Source of the DNA: an uncultured Lachnobacterium sp.
GTDB taxonomy: Bacteria > Bacillota > Clostridia > Lachnospirales > Lachnospiraceae
Assembly: GCA_900548765.1 (NCBI GenBank)
Contig: URLU01000088.1
Span: forward strand, 1-8,831
Length of the DNA: 8,831 bases
Reading direction: 5' to 3'
Positions 1 to 6,390 of the stretch are shown here, in pieces; the first letter of the stretch is position 1, and each line of letters starts with the position of its first letter. The notes beneath the pieces are model-generated. The model had not been told where the DNA came from. It saw only the letters and a list, made by a program, of their open reading frames with translations, and made no database searches. The position numbers were made by a program, and so were the translations under genes.

Positions 1-1
1 G

Positions 2-283
2 GAAAATGGCATGTTAGACGAGACTTACCACACAACAGCCAGCGCCAATGAGCTTTACAGCATGGTGAGGCTGGAGGATATAGAGAGCCTCAATGGTGAA
101 GCGGGTCTTGACAGAATTAAGATAATAGCAGCAGATGGGGCTGCAAATTATATAAGACCCTATTTGAATGCGTTAAGTGAAAAAGAATTTGATTACTTTT
201 TGGAATATCATATGAAAACCTGTGAGAGGGCAGACCTTATGGGAGCCAGCGGACATACTGTAGATATATTGCAAAAAAAGTGA
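2..283 (+). CDS. SAM-dependent methyltransferase, C-terminal part (5' end outside window)
   Basis: The reading frame is open from the first bases of the window to a TGA at 281-283, so only the last ~93 codons are present. The visible tail has an 'RLEDIE' stretch, a segment resembling the linker after the Rossmann core, and a terminal block 'EYHMKTCERADLMGASGHT' ending in 'VDILQKK'. As I recall the family, this resembles the C-terminus of class I SAM-dependent methyltransferases in Firmicutes, where 'YH...CER.DL.G.S.H' precedes the last beta strand. The SAM-binding motif I (GxGxG) would lie upstream and cannot be checked, and the substrate is unknown. An internal ATG at position 11 is only a methionine within the frame, not a likely start. 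The next gene begins 16 bases downstream with its own RBS, so co-transcription with the debranching enzyme is plausible. Confidence 0.7.
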   Translation, partial: ENGMLDETYHTTASANELYSMVRLEDIESLNGEAGLDRIKIIAADGAANYIRPYLNALSEKEFDYFLEYHMKTCERADLMGASGHTVDILQKK

Positions 284-299
284 TTCAAGGGGGCAGAAA

Positions 300-2432
300 A
301 TGTATATTTGGAGAGAAAAAGTTGCAGGAGATGTAACCGCAGACATAGTAAATACAGGTCTTTATCCATTGGATATAGTGGATGGATTTAAAATCAGACC
401 GGGATTTTTCAGAATGAATGGAGCCTACCAGACCGCAAACGGAGTGAGCTTTACCATAAGCTCCCACAATGCGACCTCATGTACCCTCCTCCTCTTTAAG
501 CCTCAGGAGTCTGAGCCTTATGGAAGAATTAGGATTCCGGACAGCTACAAGATCGGTGACACATATTCCATACTTGTGTTTGATATCAAAATAGAGGAAT
601 TTGAATATGCCTTCCAGATGGACGGACCAAACGATCCGGGGGAAGGATTAGTGTATAATCCTAATAATATCCTGCTGGATCCATACGCAAAGGCTGTCAC
701 AGGTCAGAGAAACTGGGGGGATAAACCAGAATCCGGCAAGGATTTTGTATACAAGGCGAGAGTAGTAAAGAGTAACTTCGACTGGAAAACCAACAAGCAG
801 CTGGAGACACCATTCGAGGATCTGGTAATATACGAGGCACATGTCAGGGGCTTCACTAAGGATGCCTCATCCAAGGTAAAGGCACCGGGCACCTTCGAGG
901 GTCTCAGGGAGAAAATCCCATATTTAAAGGATTTGGGAATAAATGCAATAGAGCTTATGCCGATCTTTGAGTTTGATGAGATGGAAAGTGCCAGAGTTGT
1001 GGACGGCGAGCAGCTCTACAATTACTGGGGCTACAATACCGTATCATTTTTCGCTCCAAATACAAGCTATGCCTACAACACAGAGCACAATCACGAGGGT
1101 GATGAACTCAAGCTTTTAATCAGGGAGCTTAAGGAAAATGGCATAGAAGTTATACTTGATGTGGTATTTAACCATACAGCTGAGGGAAATGAATTCGGAC
1201 CAAGCTTCTCATTTAAGGGAATCGACAATAACGTCTACTATATGCTGACACCGGATGGACATTATTACAATTTCAGCGGATGTGGAAATGTAATGAATTG
1301 TAACCACCCTGTTGTAAGGCGTTTTATCATAGATTGTTTAAGACACTGGGCAATTGAGTACAGGGTAGATGGCTTCAGATTTGACCTGGCATCAATCCTG
1401 GGCAGAGACCAGAATGGTGTGCCAATGCAGAATCCACCAATACTTGAAGCACTGGCATTTGACCCAATCCTTGGAAGCATGAAGCTTATTGCCGAGGCCT
1501 GGGATGCAGGCGGATTATATCAGGTGGGAAGCTTTCCGTCATGGAACAAGTGGGCAGAGTGGAATGGCAGATACAGAGACGATATGCGGTGCTTCTTAAA
1601 GGGAGATGCGGGAAAAGCCGCTGATGCCATAACCAGAATGACGGGCTCACAGGACTTGTACAATCCAAACAGCCGGGGACATAAGGCATCGGTTAACTTC
1701 CTTACCTGTCATGATGGCTTTACTCTTTATGACCTGTACAGCTACAACACAAAGCATAATGAGAAAAACGGCTGGAATAACACAGACGGCGATAACAATG
1801 GTCATAGTTGGAATTGTGATTTTGAGGGTGAGACAGATGACCCGGATGTAAACGGACTCAGGATGAGGCTTGTCAAAAATGCTTTTGCTGCCTTGCTCTG
1901 CAGCCGCGGACCAGCAATGTTTTTTGCAGGAGATGAGTTCTGCAATACACAGTTTGGAAACAATAACGCCTATTGCCAGGATAATATTATCTCGTGGCTG
2001 GACTGGACGAGACTGGAAAAGTACAAAGAGATACATGATTTTGCAAGACACATGATAGCATTCAGGAAAAAGCATGCAATCATCAGAAAGCGTACCAAGC
2101 CTGTGAGCTGTCAGCTTCCTGAAATCAGTATACACAATGGCACACCATTTAACGCTAACACAGATTACAATACACATATGATTGGAATTATGTTTGCGGG
2201 ACGTGATGAGGCGGATGCTAAGGACGATATCATATTCTACTGTATGAATTCCTTCTGGGAGCCTCTGATTATGCAGCTTCCTGTGCTGCCTAATGGAATG
2301 AAGTGGGTTATTGATGTAAATACAAATTGTGAATATGAGGATGGCAAGGACTTCAGTGCCGAAACAGAAATGCTTGGAGTTAACACTCTCCGCGTTCCGG
2401 CACGAACCACCATCATCTTTGTGGCAGAGTAA
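300..2432 (+). CDS. glgX: Glycogen debranching enzyme, GH13 (GlgX/isoamylase type)
   Basis: This 710-residue cytosolic enzyme should hydrolyse alpha-1,6 branch points in glycogen or limit dextrins. There is no signal peptide. Residues ~28-135 form a CBM48-like N-terminal beta domain. The (beta/alpha)8 catalytic domain follows with all four GH13 regions intact: region I DVVFNH at 287-292, region II GFRFDLAS at 358-365 with nucleophile Asp362 and Arg360, region III IAEAWD at 397-402 with acid/base Glu399, and region IV FLTCHD at 467-472 with transition-state Asp472. The 'VYEAHVRGF'-like segment near 177-185 and 'YNTKHNEKNG' after region IV are typical of GlgX/TreX/isoamylase relatives. A C-terminal beta domain ends at 710. 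The length matches the family. The ATG follows 'aaggggg' at 287-293. Its stop codon lies inside the terminator hairpin. GH13 debranching is secure; glgX versus pullulanase/isoamylase naming is less so. Confidence 0.92.
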   Translation: MYIWREKVAGDVTADIVNTGLYPLDIVDGFKIRPGFFRMNGAYQTANGVSFTISSHNATSCTLLLFKPQESEPYGRIRIPDSYKIGDTYSILVFDIKIEEFEYAFQMDGPNDPGEGLVYNPNNILLDPYAKAVTGQRNWGDKPESGKDFVYKARVVKSNFDWKTNKQLETPFEDLVIYEAHVRGFTKDASSKVKAPGTFEGLREKIPYLKDLGINAIELMPIFEFDEMESARVVDGEQLYNYWGYNTVSFFAPNTSYAYNTEHNHEGDELKLLIRELKENGIEVILDVVFNHTAEGNEFGPSFSFKGIDNNVYYMLTPDGHYYNFSGCGNVMNCNHPVVRRFIIDCLRHWAIEYRVDGFRFDLASILGRDQNGVPMQNPPILEALAFDPILGSMKLIAEAWDAGGLYQVGSFPSWNKWAEWNGRYRDDMRCFLKGDAGKAADAITRMTGSQDLYNPNSRGHKASVNFLTCHDGFTLYDLYSYNTKHNEKNGWNNTDGDNNGHSWNCDFEGETDDPDVNGLRMRLVKNAFAALLCSRGPAMFFAGDEFCNTQFGNNNAYCQDNIISWLDWTRLEKYKEIHDFARHMIAFRKKHAIIRKRTKPVSCQLPEISIHNGTPFNANTDYNTHMIGIMFAGRDEADAKDDIIFYCMNSFWEPLIMQLPVLPNGMKWVIDVNTNCEYEDGKDFSAETEMLGVNTLRVPARTTIIFVAE

Positions 2433-2446
2433 TCTGCCACTTTTTT
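2421..2446 (+). terminator. Intrinsic terminator overlapping the glgX stop codon
   Basis: A perfect 7-bp stem GTGGCAG (2421-2427) pairs with CTGCCAC (2434-2440) across the 6-nt loop AGTAAT, followed directly by six T residues (2441-2446). The TAA stop of the debranching enzyme (2430-2432) lies within the loop, so the left arm is coding sequence. There is no T tract on the opposite strand, so it should act only on plus-strand transcription. Confidence 0.88.
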
Positions 2447-2462
2447 GAGGTGTGAGAGAGCA

Positions 2463-2529
2463 GTCAGACTCAGGCTGGCATAGGGCTGTGAAGGCTCCCC
2501 TTCTATCCCTATGCCAGCCTGAGTCTGAC
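2463..2529. repeat. Perfect 23-bp inverted repeat between convergent genes
   Basis: The arm at 2463-2485 is the exact reverse complement of the arm at 2507-2529 (23 of 23 bases), separated by 21 nt. The spacer contains a second small stem, GAAGG (2490-2494) with CCTTC (2499-2503), so one long hairpin with a near-symmetric internal loop can form. Neither side has a T tract, so it is not a standard intrinsic terminator. It lies between the 3' ends of the debranching enzyme gene (plus) and the SDR gene (minus), 32 nt beyond the SDR stop. It could block convergent read-through, stabilise mRNA 3' ends, or be a copy of a dispersed palindromic repeat; the sequence alone cannot decide. Confidence 0.9.
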
Positions 2530-2561
2530 CCCCTCGATTCAAATGCACAAAAGAGGCAGAA

Positions 2562-3293
2562 CTATATCCAGCCCCCATCAAGTGTGATGATTTGTGCATT
2601 GAGATATTCAGGTGTGTTAAGGAGAGCAACCACCATCTGCGCCACCTCAGAAGCCTCCCCAAAGCGCCCCGCAGGAATCTCATCGGCAAGCTCAGCTCTC
2701 TCCTCTGGAGAAAAACAGCTGTTCATGCTGGTGTCAATACATCCGCAGGCAATGGCATTGACCTGGATGTGGCTTGGCGCAAGCTCCTTGCCCAGTGCCC
2801 TGGTGAAGGAATTGATGCCGCCCTTGCAGGCAGAATAAGCCACTTCACAGGAAGCCCCCACACTGCCCCATACAGAGGAAATCTGTATGATGTGTCCGCT
2901 CTTGTGCGAAACCATGGAAGGAATCACGCATTTGGAGGTATAAAATACTGATGACAGGTTGGTGGCTACAATTTTATCCCACTCCTCCACTGACATATCT
3001 GATAGCAGACCTACCATGGATATTCCTGCGTTGTTGATAAGCACATCGACAGAACCAAAGTGCTCAAGAGTGTCTGAAACCATGGTGGAAACAAAATTAA
3101 AATCTCCCACATCCCCTATATGTGTAATGACATCTATATGATATTTAAGACGAAGTCCTGCCCCAAGGCTTTCAAGCTCATTCTGTGAGCTATGGCAGCA
3201 GAGGCTTAGATTGTATCCGTTTTCAGCAAGGGCGAGGGCGATGGCTTCTCCTATGCCTCGGCTTGCCCCTGTAATAAGAGCTGTTTTACTCAT
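2562..3293 (-). CDS. SDR-family oxidoreductase, FabG-like (3-oxoacyl-ACP reductase type)
   Basis: A complete 243-residue classical short-chain dehydrogenase/reductase, the usual length for the group, expected to be a soluble NAD(P)H-dependent ketoreductase. The nucleotide-binding motif TGASRGIG is at residues 8-15, with Arg12 favouring NADPH. NNAG is at 87-90 and the active-site Asn is at 112. The catalytic triad is Ser140, Tyr153 and Lys157 (S-x12-Y-x3-K). The tail 'ITLDGGWI' is typical of FabG relatives. AAGGAG (3300-3305 on the complement) lies 6 nt before the ATG. The gene stands alone, convergent with the debranching enzyme gene and divergent from the tRNA, away from any visible fatty-acid synthesis genes. 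It may therefore be a secondary reductase rather than the main FabG, and its substrate cannot be read from the sequence. Confidence 0.9.
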   Translation of the reverse strand: MSKTALITGASRGIGEAIALALAENGYNLSLCCHSSQNELESLGAGLRLKYHIDVITHIGDVGDFNFVSTMVSDTLEHFGSVDVLINNAGISMVGLLSDMSVEEWDKIVATNLSSVFYTSKCVIPSMVSHKSGHIIQISSVWGSVGASCEVAYSACKGGINSFTRALGKELAPSHIQVNAIACGCIDTSMNSCFSPEERAELADEIPAGRFGEASEVAQMVVALLNTPEYLNAQIITLDGGWI

Positions 3294-3310
3294 AATCTAC
3301 TCCTTAATAA

Positions 3311-3332
3311 GCATAAGTGCTTTGCACTATGC
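3311..3332 (-). repeat. Hairpin in the 5' leader of the SDR gene
   Basis: GCATAAGTGC (3311-3320) pairs with GCACTATGC (3324-3332) with one bulged A and a 3-nt loop. On the minus-strand transcript it would lie 5 nt upstream of the AAGGAG ribosome binding site of the SDR gene. It could influence translation initiation or mRNA stability; no regulator is implied by the sequence. Confidence 0.55.
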
Positions 3333-3354
3333 GTTTGATATACCAAAGTATGCA

Positions 3355-3381
3355 ATAAAAGCTGCCGGTGGCAGGTTTTAT
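3355..3381. repeat. 27-bp imperfect palindrome in divergent spacer
   Basis: ATAAAA (3355-3360), CTGCC (3362-3366), GGCAG (3370-3374) and TTTTAT (3376-3381) form an inverted repeat around GGT with a single symmetric G/G mismatch. It resembles a short bidirectional terminator with only four T residues on each side. It lies between the SDR start and the tRNA promoter, so it could be an operator, a leader hairpin of the SDR transcript, or a weak insulator between divergent units. Confidence 0.5.
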
Positions 3382-3442
3382 GTATAAATTCTTTTTGCAT
3401 ATTTAGAGTATATCATGAGTTTTCTTAAACTGCTATATTTAC

Positions 3443-3471
3443 TGGACAAAAAGCCTTCTGTGTGGTAAGAT
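3443..3471 (+). promoter_or_regulatory. Predicted sigma-A promoter for tRNA-Pro
   Basis: A -35 element TGGACA (3443-3448) and a -10 element TAAGAT (3466-3471) are separated by exactly 17 bp, with an upstream TGG matching an extended -10 (TGn) just before the -10. Transcription would begin near 3478, giving a leader of about 20 nt before the mature tRNA at 3499. It may also drive the downstream TPR/EAL operon by read-through of the terminator at 3581-3607. Confidence 0.72.
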
Positions 3472-3498
3472 GAAATTCACAAAAGCATCATATGACAA

Positions 3499-3572
3499 CG
3501 GGGTGTGGCTCAGCTTGGTAGAGTGCTTGGTTCGGGACTAAGAGGTCGCGCGTTCGAATCGCGTCACCCCGA
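3499..3572 (+). tRNA. tRNA-Pro (anticodon CGG)
   Basis: The sequence folds as a complete 74-nt cloverleaf. The acceptor stem is CGGGGTG (3499-3505) with CACCCCG (3565-3571) and discriminator A3572. The D stem is GCTC/GAGT and the D loop contains GGTA. The anticodon stem CTTGG/CTAAG encloses loop TTCGGGA with anticodon CGG at 3533-3535, which reads CCG proline codons. The T stem GCGCG/CGCGT encloses TTCGAAT. The 3' CCA is not encoded, so it must be added by a CCA-adding enzyme. The gene is flanked by a good promoter upstream and an intrinsic terminator downstream. Confidence 0.97.
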
Positions 3573-3580
3573 TTATAAAT

Positions 3581-3607
3581 AGAACGCTTATGCGTTCTAA
3601 TTTTTTT
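3581..3607 (+). terminator. Intrinsic terminator between tRNA-Pro and the TPR/EAL operon
   Basis: A 7-bp stem AGAACGC (3581-3587) pairs with GCGTTCT (3592-3598) over a TTAT loop, followed by AA and seven T residues (3601-3607). The T tract is directly followed by GGAGG (3608-3612), the RBS of the next gene. No room remains for a promoter between terminator and RBS, so the downstream operon appears to depend on read-through or on a promoter further upstream. Confidence 0.87.
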
Positions 3608-3623
3608 GGAGGTATAAATAGTG
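3608..3623 (+). promoter_or_regulatory. RBS fixing the GTG start of the TPR-like gene
   Basis: GGAGG at 3608-3612 is followed after 8 nt by GTG (3621-3623). No other in-frame start lies at a suitable distance from this Shine-Dalgarno sequence, so a GTG start is favoured. Confidence 0.8.
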
Positions 3624-4184
3624 AAGGACATAAATGAGCTGCTTGAGATAGCCCAAAAGTGCGAGCAGTATGAGGAATATGATTTGGCTCTCAAATATTA
3701 CAATTCTGTGCTTGAGCTTTCACCAAATCTGCAGGTGGCAGAAATCGGCATTGACAGGGTCAGAAGTGAGCTGGCAAAATGCGTATATTATGTGACTCCA
3801 GCCAGCTTTAAGCTATCAGAGGGTAGAATCGAGCTGAGAAGAGGTTCTATTGTATTTATCAGTACCACAAGTGCGGAGGCCGATTATCTGATAGAGGATA
3901 TAGACAATATGAAGGTCGCTCTCGGAAGATTTGTATTCGACTATAAGGGGAAAACCCAGCCGGGATATAGCTGTAGAAGTGCAAAGAAGCTGATTGAGCT
4001 TATCAGTGATGCAAAAGAGGGAAAGTATCCAAGGCTGAGCAGTGATAAGAGCACAACCCTTGAAAAATACATACATGATAATTTCACTCCGGATCAGAAG
4101 GAAGAGGCAATAATGTATTTTAAGGATATGTCAGGCTGTCTGTCAGAGGAAGCCCGAACTACAGTTGCCAGAATACTTGGATAG
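3621..4184 (+). CDS. TPR-like and PH-like domain protein, function unknown
   Basis: A 187-residue soluble protein starting at GTG. Residues ~3-53 form three amphipathic helices resembling one tetratricopeptide unit ('YDLALKYYNSVLELSPN' at 20-36). Residues ~61-137 look like a small beta-rich PH-like fold: alternating hydrophobic strands containing 'RIELRRGSIVFIS', a strand 'RFVFDYKG', then 'SCRSAKKLIELISDAKEG' ending in 'KYP', a closing helix like those of bacterial PH domains. Residues ~143-187 form a helical tail. I do not recognise a named family. It has no signal peptide or membrane segment. Its stop lies 11 nt before the start of the EAL-domain gene, so the two are very probably co-transcribed, and a scaffold or regulatory role beside the c-di-GMP protein is a guess from context only. 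The domain assignments are by eye. Confidence 0.85.
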   Translation: MKDINELLEIAQKCEQYEEYDLALKYYNSVLELSPNLQVAEIGIDRVRSELAKCVYYVTPASFKLSEGRIELRRGSIVFISTTSAEADYLIEDIDNMKVALGRFVFDYKGKTQPGYSCRSAKKLIELISDAKEGKYPRLSSDKSTTLEKYIHDNFTPDQKEEAIMYFKDMSGCLSEEARTTVARILG

Positions 4185-4199
4185 GGAGAAATGTTTTGA
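4184..4199 (+). promoter_or_regulatory. TTG start with overlapping two-codon mini-ORF
   Basis: GGGAG (4184-4188) precedes a TTG at 4196-4198 by 7 nt, a normal spacing, and the frame from this TTG reads straight into the first membrane helix. Between them an ATG at 4191-4193 opens a two-codon frame (ATG TTT TGA) in another phase, whose stop (4197-4199) overlaps the TTG. This ATG is not a start for the EAL gene. Confidence 0.7.
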
Positions 4200-6100
4200 A
4201 TATAATCGCGCAATGCTGTGGAATAGTAATAATGCTTGTATTGCTGTTCTTTTATCAGGGAAAGAGAAGACTTAAATTAAATACAAGTCTTCTGTACAGA
4301 TTTACATGGAACATAGTAGGGGTATCGCTCATACTGGATATAGTATCACTTATTGGCATAACATATGCAGACAGTCTGCCGATGATCCTGGTGGACATAA
4401 TATGCAAGGCGTATCTGTGGAGTATAGTCATGGAAGCCCTGAGTGCCATGATGTATGTATGTGTGGATGTGTACAAGAGCAAGTCAATGGAGAAACGCTG
4501 GATGGTTGGCTCGGTTGTGGTGGCTGCCGTATGTACAGTCATAATATTCTGCCTGCCAATCCACATATACAACAACAATCACAGGATGTATACCTATGGT
4601 CCCAGCGTTATAGCTACATATCTGCTGGCAGGGGGCGTACTGATTGTTATAATATGTCTGGTTGGAAAATACCGGACAGAGATTAATCCCCGCAGAAAGC
4701 GCGGAGTGACAATCTGGTGGCTGCTCTGGATGATTGCAGCAATTATTCAGTTTTTTAATAATGAGCTGTTGCTTGTGAGCTTTGCAAGTGTGGTTGGTAT
4801 GCTGATTATTTTCATATCAATGGAGAATCCGGACACAAATCTGGACAAGGATACAGGCTTGTTCAATTTAAATGGTCTGTTTTCCTATATGAGACAGCTT
4901 CAGGGTATGGGCGAGGATGTGTCGGTTTTGTGCGTCAGATATGACAACAATCGTAACGGAAGCATGTCCTATGATATTGAGAAAGCCCTCATGATGGAGA
5001 TTGTGAATTTTATGTATGAGACTCCTAACTCCATTGTATTCAGAAGCTCAGCAACTGAATTTATACTGATATTTGAACACAAAGAGGACTCAAAGGCTGC
5101 AATCGCAAGAATTGAGGACAGGTTTGAGCGTCCTTGGGGTGATATAGAGTTTAGAATGTTCACTATTGAATGGGCACTTATAGAGACCACAGAGCAGATT
5201 GAGAGGGCAGAGGATATCCTGCCACTTTTCCAGTATGTGAGACAAAACAGGTCAAGCCTTGGAACAGACGCTGGTGTTATCATAGACAATGAGCTGATTT
5301 CTAAAATCTATGAAGAACGCGACATGGAAAATGAAATCGTTGAGGCTTTAGCAGAGGGCAGGGTAGAGGTCTTTTATCAGCCTATATATTCTGTAAAGGG
5401 CAAGGGTTTTTCAACTGCCGAGGCACTTGTCAGAATCAGGGATGCTAAGGGAGACGTGATACCGCCGGGCAGGTTTATAGAGGTTGCGGAAAAGCGAGGC
5501 CTTATAATCAAGCTGGGTGAGCGTGTATTTGAATCAGTGTGTAAGTTTATTATGGATGAGAATCCACTGCAATATGGCATTGAGTACATAGAGGTGAATC
5601 TGTCAATTGTCCAGTGCGGATATGAGAGGCTCGCAGATGACTTTATCAGGATAATGGAAAAATATAAGATAGACCCAAAACATATTGTACTTGAGATTAC
5701 AGAGTCTGCATCTATAAAGCGCAAAAAAATCCTTCTTGAGAATATGAGAAAGCTCAAGGAAAAGGGTGTGAGATTTGCTCTTGATGATTTTGGTACAGGA
5801 CAGTCTAACCTCAATTATATAGTAGAGATGCCGGTGGATGTGGTTAAGTTTGACAGCACAATGACCAATGCCTATTTTGAGGATGACAAGGCAAAATATG
5901 TTATGGATGCAGCAATGCAGATGATTCAAGGCATGGATTTGGAGATTGTGTCAGAGGGAATCGAGCAGCATGACCAGTACCATGAGATGAAGAGACTGGG
6001 CATTGACTATGTGCAGGGATTTTATTTTTCAAAGCCTATAGGAGCGGAGGAATTTATCAATCTGCTTAGGGAGAGCTCAAAAGCTGCGGGACAGAAATAA
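4196..6100 (+). CDS. Membrane c-di-GMP phosphodiesterase with degenerate GGDEF and intact EAL domain
   Basis: A 634-residue inner-membrane protein predicted to hydrolyse c-di-GMP to pGpG. Residues ~4-208 contain about seven hydrophobic segments (near 4-20, 37-56, 63-86, 104-122, 137-156, 172-188, 192-208). A GGDEF-fold domain follows (~212-365), but its signature is SATEF at 285-289 rather than GGDEF, so cyclase activity is unlikely; such domains often serve as sensory modules. The EAL domain (~380-625) keeps every expected catalytic residue: EALVR at 409-413, Asn468, Glu500 in LEITES, Asp530-Asp531 with the DFGTG loop, Lys551, Glu587 in SEGIE, and Gln607 in VQG. It starts at TTG, 11 nt after the TPR/PH-like gene, and ends before a terminator. 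The signal sensed by the membrane part is unknown. Confidence 0.93.
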   Translation: MNIIAQCCGIVIMLVLLFFYQGKRRLKLNTSLLYRFTWNIVGVSLILDIVSLIGITYADSLPMILVDIICKAYLWSIVMEALSAMMYVCVDVYKSKSMEKRWMVGSVVVAAVCTVIIFCLPIHIYNNNHRMYTYGPSVIATYLLAGGVLIVIICLVGKYRTEINPRRKRGVTIWWLLWMIAAIIQFFNNELLLVSFASVVGMLIIFISMENPDTNLDKDTGLFNLNGLFSYMRQLQGMGEDVSVLCVRYDNNRNGSMSYDIEKALMMEIVNFMYETPNSIVFRSSATEFILIFEHKEDSKAAIARIEDRFERPWGDIEFRMFTIEWALIETTEQIERAEDILPLFQYVRQNRSSLGTDAGVIIDNELISKIYEERDMENEIVEALAEGRVEVFYQPIYSVKGKGFSTAEALVRIRDAKGDVIPPGRFIEVAEKRGLIIKLGERVFESVCKFIMDENPLQYGIEYIEVNLSIVQCGYERLADDFIRIMEKYKIDPKHIVLEITESASIKRKKILLENMRKLKEKGVRFALDDFGTGQSNLNYIVEMPVDVVKFDSTMTNAYFEDDKAKYVMDAAMQMIQGMDLEIVSEGIEQHDQYHEMKRLGIDYVQGFYFSKPIGAEEFINLLRESSKAAGQK

Positions 6101-6129
6101 GTAATGATATAAGCGATAACTACAGGATG

Positions 6130-6162
6130 GAGAAAGCGAAATAAAGCTTTCTCTATTTTTTT
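6130..6162 (+). terminator. Intrinsic terminator of the TPR/EAL operon
   Basis: A perfect 8-bp stem GAGAAAGC (6130-6137) pairs with GCTTTCTC (6146-6153) over an 8-nt loop, followed by TA and seven T residues (6156-6162). It lies 29 nt after the EAL gene stop codon. Confidence 0.88.
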
Positions 6163-6194
6163 GTACTTTTATGTAAATTTAAAGTAAATTTTAG

Positions 6195-6389
6195 GTTCGC
6201 CTGTTAGACTTCTCATTGATTATGGGAATTGTTATGTTACTGCTTAACATTCTGGGAGTGGGAACCCACCAGAAGAACACAAAGGATAAGACACTTAAGA
6301 TTACAATACCTAAGGACTTAAATTATGGCAGTGCATTTGATGATGTGTTTCAAAAATACACAGAGCAATGCTGGGCGCAATTGTGCTGA
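6195..6389 (+). pseudogene. Fragment of a DUF4956-like membrane protein gene
   Basis: An open frame without a start codon or RBS runs from just after a TAG (6192-6194) to TGA (6387-6389). Its translation holds a hydrophobic helix (SLIMGIVMLLLNILGVG), then a cytosolic block with 'KTLKITIPKDLNYGSAFDDV' and 'FQKYT'. From memory this matches the segment after the last membrane helices of DUF4956 proteins, in which 'LKITIPE.L.Y...FDD.F.KYT' recurs. The N-terminal membrane region and the C-terminus are missing. Similarity seems to end around 6371, and the remaining codons look random. It lies head-on against a response regulator fragment starting at 6391, so the two were probably joined by a rearrangement. 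DUF4956 genes often occur beside VTC-type polyphosphate polymerase genes, none of which is visible here. The family assignment needs a profile search. Confidence 0.6.
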
Positions 6390-6390
6390 C

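Noticed and set aside
1647..2177. 176-codon open frame on the minus strand
   Set aside because: It lies wholly inside the debranching enzyme gene, is rich in Cys/Ile/Val with no recognisable domain, and has no RBS. The plus-strand frame contains conserved GH13 motifs here, so this is a shadow.
2237..2838. Open frames on both strands across the glgX-SDR junction
   Set aside because: They run through the terminator, the 23-bp inverted repeat and the SDR coding region in the wrong frames. Their translations are low-complexity Arg/Leu/Ser-rich with no domain signature.
3551..3572. 3' end of tRNA-Pro as a phage or integrative element attachment site
   Set aside because: No second copy of the tRNA 3' sequence and no integrase gene were seen in the window.
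3488..3694. Short minus-strand frame through the tRNA gene containing 'GDAIRTRDLLVPNQALYQAEPH'
   Set aside because: This is the well-known spurious peptide produced by antisense translation of a tRNA gene; it overlaps tRNA-Pro.
4255..5929. Several 100-145 codon open frames antisense to, or in another frame of, the EAL gene
   Set aside because: All overlap conserved membrane, GGDEF and EAL sequence. They are Ser/Ile/His-rich, typical of antisense reading of this gene, and lack initiation signals.
6241..6270. Inverted repeat GTGGGAACCCAC near 6255
   Set aside because: It lies inside the DUF4956-like coding remnant and is easily explained by codons. There is no U tract or other context for function.
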